This document shows, one piece after another, positions 55,474-64,000 of a stretch of 64,000 nt of DNA. Source of the DNA: Taxawa tesnikishii (nom. ined.) (taxonomy: Eukaryota; Ascomycota; Dothideomycetes; Dothideales); the NCBI GenBank assembly GCA_030247885.1, contig JAPDRO010000004.1:434001-498000 (forward strand). Reading direction: 5' to 3'. The notes under the pieces were generated by a model. That model was not told the origin of the DNA and searched no databases. It worked only from the letters and a program-made list of their open reading frames with translations. The translations under genes and the position numbers were made by a program. Within the stretch, counting starts at the first letter, position 1; every line of letters starts with the position of its first letter.

Positions 55474-55976
55474 GAATGTTCTGCAGTAGGCTCGTTGATT
55501 TGTTAGCTTTCCAGCAGCAACCGACCGAGTAGCGAACTTTCTCATACCCCGAACGAACAAACTGGAAGGAGGCTGCATCGATAGTGGCTGCAGATGGCGG
55601 AAGAGACTTCTTGGGCCGTCGATGAACCTATAGAACAGCATGACAATGAAAGCAAATTTCCTGCATGAAACAATTCTTTCCACTGACACTTTTCCCACCT
55701 CGTCTCCCTAGCCCCGTGACAGTCAAAGAATGTGCCAGACCGCATGCGTCAATACCAAAAACCCTGTGTATGTTCGCTCTCGAGGAAATGGTCGAACGCT
55801 GGCCTGTATTGTACAGCCTTGGCACACGTAATGAGGTGACAATTGGCTGGTTTCACCAAAATCACATCAACCTTTTGCACATAGCATTGCACCTAACATT
55901 TTGAATAAATACTCCTGTTCCCCTGCACCAATACTTTGTACGGTGAGTATGACAAAGGTACCACTCAACTGAAAAC
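55474..55976. other. Intergenic region between cofilin and ALE1
   Basis: About 500 bases; nothing was recognised. Confidence 0.45.
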
Positions 55977-57846
55977 ATGCTGCCGTACATTGACCTCCGT
56001 GAGTCTGCTGCGTGGGGTTTCTCCAAGCTTAGCAAAACTGACCGAGAGAACAGCATTCAACTATGTGGGCGCGAGGCTGGGCGCTTCCACAGATGAGCGT
56101 ACGTACCACATCATGTTGTATCGCGGTTTCAGTAGGTTGCTCACCCTCAGCAGTGAAGCTCATCTTCTCCTTCCTCATCTCTTATCCCCTTGCGGGTGTC
56201 TTGAAGCGCATCCCAGACGCCAGACCGTGGCAGAAGAACGTCTTCATCATAAGGTACTGCTTACAACCCAATCTGAATACATACATATTGAACGTAGCCA
56301 GCGTCTCGATCTTTTATTTAATCGGGCTTTTCGATCTTTGGGGCGGCTTGTGGACCATCTTCCTTAGTTCCGCTGGAGCCTATGCAATTGCTGCTTACGT
56401 CCAAGGACCCTACATGCCATGGATCAACTTCGTCTTCCAGATGGGCTACATGTCGGTCAGTCACATCTACCGCCAGATGGTGGCCGATCCCAGCAAAGTC
56501 GATGTCACCGGCGCGCAAATGGTACTGATCATGAAGCTTACCGCATTTTGCTGGAACGTATACGATGGCACGCTACCGCAGGAAACTCTATCTGAGCAGC
56601 AAAAGGATCGTGCGCTTCACAAGCTCCCAGATCTTCTCGACTATGCAGGATTCGTACTCTTCTTTCCATCAGTCATGGTGGGACCGGCGTTTGATTATGC
56701 GGAGTATCGCCGCTGGATAGAGACGAGCATGTTTGAATTACCTCCAGGAACGGATCCTTCGAAAGCCCCTCCGACGCGCAAGAAGCGCAAGATCCCCAGA
56801 AGCGGGACTCCGGCGGCCTGGAAAGCAGCATACGGACTTGCCTGGATCTTCGCGTTCCTGCAATTTTCCGGATACTATTATCCCGCCTACTACTTTAGTG
56901 ACAAGTACAAGGAGTATAGCTTCGTTCGACGCGTCTGGCAGCTTCACATGCTTGGCTTCACCAGCCGGATGAAGTACTATGGCGTCTGGTCGCTTACTGA
57001 GGGTGCTTGCATACTTTCGGGAATCGGCTACAAAGGTATTGATCCGAAGACTGGCAAGGCAGACTGGGGTCGTCTCACGAACATCAAGCCGCTGGGCATC
57101 GAGCTGGCGCAGAACAGTCACGCTTATCTGGGCAATTGGAACATCAACACGAACCATTGGCTTCGGAACTATGTGTATCTGCGGGTCACTCCCAAGGGAA
57201 AGAAACCTGGATTCCGTGCAAGCATGGCAACATTCGTTACGAGTGCTTTCTGGCATGGTTTCTATCCCGGATACTACATGGCGTTTGTCCTTGCTAGCTT
57301 CATGCAGAACACGGCAAAGAGTAAGAAACTTCCCTATATCAGCATTGACGTTACTGACGAGCGTCAGACGCCCGTCGCCTGCTTCGGCCTCTTTTCATGT
57401 CAGCTGACGGCACGAAACCGCTGCCGAACAAGCGGTATTACGATATCTTCAGCTACCTGGTTACTCAGCTCGCTTTCTCGTTCACAGTTGCCCCTTTCAT
57501 ACTGCTCAGGTTCAACGACGTCATGATAGTATGGTCTCGCGTCTACTTCTACGGCATCGTGGGAGTTGCTGCATGTTCGCTGTTCTTGTTGACTCCAGGA
57601 AAGGCATGGCTTACGAGTCAAGTCAAGAAGCGGGCAGGAAAGCCGGCTATGGTAAGGTCCGAAAGCTACGATGGCCACGAACCACTTCAGGGTCTGCCGA
57701 ACGACCCTGGTAAAGCGTGGGATGACATGATGGAAGAGATTAATGCGGAGATTGAGGCGAGAAAAAGGAAGGGTCAGCCCATTCCCAAGGAACTGAAAGA
57801 GGCGAAACAAGTGGTGGAACAGAATCTGGAGAAGGCGACGCGGTAA
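55977..57846 (+). CDS. ALE1: Lysophospholipid acyltransferase ALE1 (MBOAT)
   Basis: An ER multi-pass enzyme re-acylating lysophospholipids (Lands cycle; family knowledge). Seen: ATG at 55977; exons 55977-55998, 56054-56098, 56154-56253, 56302-57320, 57368-57846; 554 aa. N terminus MLPYIDLPFNYVGARLGAS, then KLIFSFLISYPLAGVLKR. The MBOAT core has about ten membrane segments with LPDLLDYAGFVLFFPSVMVG. Two conserved polar sites follow: NWNINTNHWLRNYVYLR (Asn/His) and MATFVTSAFWHGFYPGYY with the invariant catalytic His. The C-terminal tail is charged (EARKRKGQPIPKELKEAKQ). It lies just downstream of cofilin on the same strand and ends close to the next gene's tail. The frame is intact. Confidence 0.95.
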
Positions 57847-58083
57847 ACTGCGCTCGAGCAGGAGAGAAATCAGATTGAAATGAAGCTTTCCAGCCATCAC
57901 ACCACTTCCATCACACATCTCTTACCGCTCCGCACCTTGCTAAGAACTGAAGGCTAACAAAATAATGGGGTTGGTTGTATTACAGATCATTGCTTGTTCC
58001 ACTATGTCGACTGCCTAACTGCTTGTGCCCGACAGTGCCCTCTCGTAAGCCCGACGAAATCTCCATATTGCAGAGATACCATG

Positions 58084-59865
58084 TCAGCCGACGAAAGCAT
58101 GGGGCACGTTGTTCCGTAACGTATCGGCCTCCTGTTCCAGCCTCATCATCAAGGCCATAAAGGGATCCCAAGCCTCAACATCTCCTCCATTCGACATGTG
58201 CGCCCTCATCCGAACCAGTTTTTCGCAGTCGTCCAGCCATCCCTTCACCGTCTGGAGGTCTGCATCTTTGTTCGACAGTAACGCTCGCAGTTGATTCCCA
58301 TGGCGCTGGAGTTCGCATAGCCTGGCCTCTGCACCACAGGCCTGCAGACGTCTTCTCACCAACGTCTGCCGCGCTACATGGCTCGAGGGCGGAGCGTGCA
58401 GCTCCTCGCGGCTAAACTCCGAGACGGGTGCGAGGGCTGGGAAAGAGATCTGGCGCGCGATGGGCGAGGCCGATATCGTCGTCACCTCCAATGCACGAAC
58501 GCGCAGGTTCGGTTCCTGCGTCTTGCGCCGCAGCACGCGGTACCTGGTCGGGACCGGTATGCGGCTCGGCGGCGGCACGTAGCAATCGTCCCCCGGTTGC
58601 GCGTTCGTCACCACCAGCGGGCCCCGAGCTGGGAACTCGTCGTCGTACTCGTCGTCCTCCCACACCGGCGCTTGCGCGAACACGGGCCGGCCTCGTTCCA
58701 TCGCGTTTGCTGCTGGGAAGCGCGTCTGGGATCCTGGCGGCAGGCTGTCGCTCGCCCTGCGTGAAGGCCGACGCATTGGGATCGCTACGCCTAGAGTGCC
58801 GTAATCGACGCGCTCGTTGATGGATCCCTTCCTCCATCCCTTCCTCACCGGGACAAACTCATCGATGCCTTCGGCCACGGTGTCACGCCTCTTCATCACC
58901 TCATCCGCGCTACTCTCCCGCTGCAGGGAGAGTTTGCGGAAGGGGAAGGAGAAGCTACGACGCCCGACCGTCGGGGGTCGGTCTGTTAGACGCTCGAAGC
59001 TGCTCTTGTGTACGGGAGCCGCGGCGAACCGCATCGAGGTCCGTAGAGGCCAGGCCTGTGGATGATCGTGCGACACCTGCGTGTTTTCACCCGCCGAGAA
59101 CCGGTGACGGCGGGAGCTGCTGCGGGCCAGCTGGGCTGCGCGGGCCGCGCGAGCAGCGATCGCGTAGTCGCTGTTCTCGGAGAGGTCATAGCCGGACAGC
59201 GTCTCCGCATCGCTGTAGCGTCTTGATGAGCGTCGCTGGGCGGGTGGGGAGATGTAGGGGATCGGTCCGTTGCTGAGCGGCCATCCTGGCTGATGGGCAG
59301 CGAGAGCGGAAACGGAAAGACCTCCTGAAACAGGGTACCCGGTACAGACTTCGATACCTGAATTGGCATGATTCTGCGGCGAGGTGCCTCGTCGTCTTGG
59401 GATCTGTAGTCCGTGGGTTAGGCATGAGGGCCCGTTTGGTGGTCCGGCAGTCGCGTAGAGGGCGGTCTGATGACCCTCGTGTACAGGCACCATGGCTGAC
59501 GTCTCACCGGCATTGCGATACGCATAGCCCGCTCCCTCCTCCCACTTGGGGGACGCGCCACTGTCCTTCTGCTTCGTTGGCCCGCTGGACCTGCGCGCCG
59601 GCGGAGGGTAGCAATGGAAGAGGTATCCCCTCGGTGCAGACTCCTCAGGACCGCGTCTGCATCCCAAGTCAGAGCCGCCGCTCGTGGAAACGGCTCTTCG
59701 AGGCGCGAGGAACGGAGCAGTTGCTCTTGGGGTCCCGGGGCAGCTGCCGGCGGACATTCGACGAGAACGGGGAGTGACCCTCTGAGAGAACCAGGAGCCT
59801 GGATCGATGCTCGTCAGATTGCGAGTGTCGTAGCGGGACAGGTGGTTTGCGATCGCTGCTTCCAT
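58084..59865 (-). CDS. Hypothetical Ser/Arg/Pro-rich protein
   Basis: Not recognised. Seen: ATG at 59865 (the frame is open further upstream, but only to a non-ATG), stop ending at 58084; 593 aa. The first about 450 residues are Ser/Arg/Pro/Tyr-rich with many RRxS-type phosphosite-like motifs (for example RRHRFSAGE, RRSFSFPFRK) and are probably disordered. The C-terminal about 110 residues are helical and less repetitive (LVRRRLQACGAEARLCEL, TVKGWLDDCEKLVRMRAHM, MALMMRLEQEADTLRNN), perhaps a coiled coil. The consistent codon pattern over 1.8 kb supports a real gene, but high GC also opens antisense frames. Convergent with ALE1. No function is proposed. Confidence 0.7.
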   Translation of the reverse strand: MEAAIANHLSRYDTRNLTSIDPGSWFSQRVTPRSRRMSAGSCPGTPRATAPFLAPRRAVSTSGGSDLGCRRGPEESAPRGYLFHCYPPPARRSSGPTKQKDSGASPKWEEGAGYAYRNAGETSAMVPVHEGHQTALYATAGPPNGPSCLTHGLQIPRRRGTSPQNHANSGIEVCTGYPVSGGLSVSALAAHQPGWPLSNGPIPYISPPAQRRSSRRYSDAETLSGYDLSENSDYAIAARAARAAQLARSSSRRHRFSAGENTQVSHDHPQAWPLRTSMRFAAAPVHKSSFERLTDRPPTVGRRSFSFPFRKLSLQRESSADEVMKRRDTVAEGIDEFVPVRKGWRKGSINERVDYGTLGVAIPMRRPSRRASDSLPPGSQTRFPAANAMERGRPVFAQAPVWEDDEYDDEFPARGPLVVTNAQPGDDCYVPPPSRIPVPTRYRVLRRKTQEPNLRVRALEVTTISASPIARQISFPALAPVSEFSREELHAPPSSHVARQTLVRRRLQACGAEARLCELQRHGNQLRALLSNKDADLQTVKGWLDDCEKLVRMRAHMSNGGDVEAWDPFMALMMRLEQEADTLRNNVPHAFVG

Positions 59866-60858
59866 GGCGAGGGTGGGGGATGCGCTGCCAGTGCTGGAGG
59901 AGGGCAGCAAAGGGGAGGACGAGCGAGACGATATCAAGAAATCACAACGGTGTGAGGATTACAGGTATCTCAAGGCAATTGTTTTTCGATCAGATAGATG
60001 GCAGATGTCGATCGCCCAAGACGAGAGCTGCTGCTGCTGCCCGCGACGACAACTTGTCAACAGCTGGCACCGCCGCCTTTTGTGAGTTGTCGCGACCGTA
60101 GAGATGGTCTGAGAGAAAGAGGGATGCAGGCATCTTCGAAGAGCAGAGGTGAACCCTTCCGCAGGGTCCGACCCACCGCTACGAACACTTTCTCCGGGTC
60201 AACCGGTGGTTGTTCATGCTAAGCTTGAAGCGTCTGTGGTATACACGCGCGCTAAACCCAAATCCGGAAATCCTATTACCACACGTCCGCCAACAACGCT
60301 CGTCTTGATGCTCGTTGGGCGGATGTCCCAGATCTCTGCGTCCAGCAGCACGTACTATGAATAAGTGTGCTGGTGCGTCATGGCAGGGAAAGTTGACGGC
60401 AAGGGGTTCTTCGACAGATGATATCTACTCCTGCATTCTGACACGTGATTGTTCTCTCCCACAAGAAAACTGTGTGACGAATTTCAAAGGCCGTGGTACG
60501 TATTAACACGTCTCCATGCCTTTCCGGAAAGGACAGGCACTCTACGGATCTCTAGTTGCGCGCCGGGAAGCGAAGCATGATAGTACTTGTGCCGGCGGAT
60601 GAGGCGATGCGCTCTGCTATCATCGTGAGTGTTATCAAGGAGAAAAGCAGCATGTACGTACTCGGGAAATGCCGAATATCTGTTCGATTCGAGTGTTCTT
60701 GCCCCGTACAGTTCAAATTCCTCCCGTGGCTGAGGAGGAGAAGATTTGTGGAAATCTATAGAAAACCGTATTTGAGTATTCATCGCTGCGACATGTATAT
60801 TCTCATCCGTTTCCTAGACGCTCATGCATCGATCAGGCCTCCTTTCCCTACCCATCCA
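59866..60858. other. Intergenic region between two hypothetical genes on the minus strand
   Basis: No gene was recognised. A leader for the gene ending at 58084 may lie here. Confidence 0.4.
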
Positions 60859-61596
60859 TCAACGCCGCTTTCGAACATATACGATACCATGCATCCTGTT
60901 CGCGTCCGTGATCATGATCGAATGGATATGTATCTCAAACCAAGGTCCTACTCGCTCGGTTTGAACCGCTCCGGATCCACACTTGTCACCCTCTCCGTCT
61001 CCAGTGCCCGCCTCTCGTACCAATCCTCCCCTCCGAGCCCTGCATTGTGATAGGGCACGGAGGGGCGGGGAGCACAACCCACGAGAAACGGAGTCGACGC
61101 TTTCGAGGTCGAGGGACGGAACGGCCAAGGGGTACTCCTGGCTCGTAAGACGAGGGGCGGACGGGCAGGTCAAACGGGCAAGGTCCAGAAGTGGGATCTC
61201 GTCCGTCTCGGGACAGACGTCTGTTTGCGGCCTCAGGGTGGGCTTCTTGGGAGGGCTGATGGGGAGGGTGAAGGTGTCGGCCCTGATGGACGAGAGGCCG
61301 CAGTTGCACCTCGTGAGATGAGGTCTGACGGAGGAGGAGGAGGCGCTCTGCTGTCCGTACTCTGCCTTGCCGTAGTTGCTTGTGGTGGCGGAGGCAGGGG
61401 CGGTGGAAACAGCGTCCCGCTTGACGAAATCGATGTCCGCAATGGCCGCGGGCGGCGTTGGTCGGAGGACCGGCGGTGAGATCGATGAAGATCTCTTTGG
61501 TGGGTTCTCCCATGGGAATCGTAATGGCTGCTTGAGGGCCATGTTCGTGTTGAGATTGCGAACTTGAGATGCGAAGGTGAGTTCTGGGCGGTACAT
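60859..61596 (-). CDS. Hypothetical protein
   Basis: Not recognised. Seen: ATG at 61596 (a second at 61542), stop ending at 60859; 245 aa. Sequence includes MALKQPLRFPWENPPKRSSS, DTFTLPISPPKKPTLRP and DEIPLLDLARLTCPSAPRL; Pro/Ser-rich, no membrane segment or clear domain. Whether it is one exon or part of a larger gene cannot be told. Same strand as the CENP-A gene about 500 bp upstream of it. Confidence 0.55.
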   Translation of the reverse strand: MYRPELTFASQVRNLNTNMALKQPLRFPWENPPKRSSSISPPVLRPTPPAAIADIDFVKRDAVSTAPASATTSNYGKAEYGQQSASSSSVRPHLTRCNCGLSSIRADTFTLPISPPKKPTLRPQTDVCPETDEIPLLDLARLTCPSAPRLTSQEYPLAVPSLDLESVDSVSRGLCSPPLRALSQCRARRGGLVREAGTGDGEGDKCGSGAVQTERVGPWFEIHIHSIMITDANRMHGIVYVRKRR

Positions 61597-62116
61597 GATG
61601 GAGGACGGTGATTGTAACTGGCAAGATGCACTTCGCAAAGGAAGAGAAGAGGGGGCACATATTCAAGTAGGTGCCTTCGGGATGGTTTCGACAAAGTTTT
61701 CATGCACAAATGTCTAAAAGAAGGTGTACTAAGGTTCGCGGGCCGCGAAGGCAGGTACGATCAAAGCACACGTCCTCACTGGCGGGAAGGGACAGAGGGA
61801 AAGAGCGAGAAGCACGAAATTGAAAGCCAAGGGGTATGATCTTACTTGACGATGCTGGAAGATCGTGTGGTGTTGTGTAGCGAGAATCACAAAGATGAAA
61901 CACCCCCGAAGATTGCTTGAGCACAAGCATTGGATATCTGGATCGTCACACCAACCTGCCAACTCCATGCCTTCGAGAACTCCTCCACCGATGAAATGGC
62001 AGCAGACCGATGGCGATGTATGCGCCGTGCACGACCAAGTGCAGAACTCCAAACTCCCAAATTCTTTCCCATGGTACAAGAGCCGTTATGATCGCGGGAG
62101 CAGAGATTCCCTGTGG
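61597..62116. other. Intergenic region between CENP-A and the hypothetical gene
   Basis: About 520 bases, no gene recognised. Confidence 0.4.
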
Positions 62117-62781
<665 letters not shown>

Positions 62782-63528
62782 CTTCTGCATAGGCAAGCAG
62801 AGAGGGCCGAGTTTTGTAGGGGTTGCCCCGCACTAGCGACACGTCCCGATGGACGAGGAAGGAGCGACTGTTGTGAGCTGCTGCTGCTGCTGTTGCCTGA
62901 TGTGAATGTGATTGACGCGTCGCAAAGCGATTGCAGACCCGACCAGTGGGCGCAGAGCAATTGTAGGAAGACGGCTCTGTTGCAGTGCCAAGAGACCAGT
63001 GATCAACAGCAAGTATCGGTGCTGCCGAACCAGTGCTGGAGCGGTATGTAATGCGCGACTGAGGAATCCTCGTTGTTTTGGCCGGCAAGCTGCGTGGGTA
63101 TGTCTCGATTCGGCAAGAGACGCGCTTTCTGGCTCGGTTGCTGGCTCGGTTGCTGGTCTCCGAGGCTCGCTTATACGCTCGGGTGATGAGCCTGTGCGCT
63201 TGATCGGTTAGCTATCTAATCTCAATCTCCTTGTTCACCCCGTTGTCCTCCGTTCCGTTCCCCGCAACGGAAATGATTGACGGCGGCATGCGTGGCTTCT
63301 TGCTGTGGCTGATCGATCGCTCTCTAGTCGACTGCTTGCAATCCACCACGTCGCCCTTCTTCTTATCGTCCCCGTCCCTTCCACACCCCTTCACCTACCA
63401 AACACCTAGCAAGCAACCCTGGTCACTATATATCCTCGCTCTGCATCTGTCACACTCTGCATCTGACACACACTCTCTTCTCCTCCTCCTCACGTAGCGC
63501 ATACATCCGCCACGGCTGATCTCCCATC
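62782..63528. promoter_or_regulatory. Divergent intergenic region between CENP-A and the Derlin-like gene
   Basis: About 750 bases holding both promoters; a short GGCTCGGTTGCT direct repeat lies near 63131-63154. No gene was recognised. Confidence 0.45.
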
Positions 63529-64000
63529 ATGGCTGCTATTCTTGGTCCGGGAGACGGCGTACCGCTCGAGCAATGGTTCTTCGAGATGCCCACCTACACG
63601 CGCTGGTGGACCACGGCCGTCATATCCACCGGCCTCCTCGTCCAGTGCCATATCATCACTCCCTTCCAGCTCTTCTACAGCTTCCGCGCCGTCTTCCACA
63701 AGAGTCAGGTACGTCACCCACAATCGCAATCCGCGCGCAAAACAACACACCTTCGTTTGCGCACACCGGGCGCCAGATCCCAGCTAAACAGTCACCGCAG
63801 TACTGGCGCCTCTTCACCACCTTCGTCTATTTCGGTCCCCTGAACTTCAATCTCATCTTCCACATCTTCTTCATCCAGCGGTACGCGCGCATGCTCGAAG
63901 AATCCGCCGTCTCGCCCGCCCACTTTTCCTGGATGCTCGCCTACGCCGCCACCACAATCGTCTCACTCGCTCCCTTGTTCTCCGCCGCCTTCCTCGGCTC
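63529..64000 (+). CDS. Derlin (Der1/Dfm1-like) ER protein, partial at window end
   Basis: An ER-membrane, rhomboid-like protein in ER-associated degradation (family knowledge). Seen: ATG at 63529; exon 1 63529-63708; intron 63709-63800; exon 2 from 63801, cut by the window. Sequence starts MAAILGPGDGVPLEQWFFEM, then PTYTRWWTTAVISTGLLV (TM1), with PTYTR a Derlin-family feature near the start; LFYSFRAVFHKSQYWRLFTTF; and YFGPLNFNLIFHIFFIQRYARMLEES, as expected for Derlins. Whether it is Der1 or Dfm1 cannot be told without the C terminus. Confidence 0.85.

Overview
The window is nuclear DNA of a filamentous ascomycete (Pezizomycotina). Genes are close together and most carry introns of about 47-100 nt with GT-AG ends and CTAAC/CTGAC-type branch sites. 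The gene set is ordinary fungal housekeeping: INO80, BRX1, NAP1, class V myosin, NOP2, HSP60, cofilin, CENP-A and a Derlin-like protein. The black-yeast/Capnodiales side of the Dothideomycetes is a reasonable guess, but that is inference, not something the sequence proves.

Layout. 0-4 kb: INO80 (-, partial) and BRX1 (+) share a divergent promoter. 4-7.4 kb: gene-poor. 7.4-13.9 kb: forkhead factor (HCM1-like), a C78 (ZUFSP-type) peptidase and an atypical SDR. 14.8-18.2 kb: a small Myb/SANT-like protein and a DHA1-type MFS transporter. 18.8-28.3 kb: NAP1, D-3-phosphoglycerate dehydrogenase and myosin V. 28.9-46.4 kb: a patch with seven more small Myb/SANT-like genes or gene remains, interrupted by NHX1, a GPH-family sugar transporter and NOP2. 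46.4-49.6 kb: gene-poor, with probable gene remnants. 49.6-57.9 kb: an RBR E3 ligase, HSP60 with a heat-shock element, cofilin and the MBOAT acyltransferase ALE1. 58-64 kb: two hypothetical proteins, the centromeric histone CENP-A and the start of a Derlin-like gene.

The main biological signal is the clustered family of small nuclear-looking proteins. Eight loci have an N-terminal three-helix Myb/SANT-like domain, a basic KKRK-type segment and an acidic tail with a hydrophobic-K-x-E motif, the consensus for SUMO attachment. Several share an intron at the same place and phase. One member (44.7 kb) has gained a long N/G-rich tail, and two (31.0 and 32.1 kb) have in-frame stops or unsettled splicing. 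This looks like a local, lineage-specific expansion of DNA- or chromatin-binding proteins.

A second pattern cuts across the window. Eight genes each need one to three missing bases to keep a conserved reading frame, eleven in all. Every case is a deletion, and ten of the eleven are explained by a run of five identical bases written as four (mostly C5 to C4). With those bases counted, every affected complete gene gives an exact whole-codon length. Assembly error in homopolymers is the simplest reading; a real mutator signature is the alternative.
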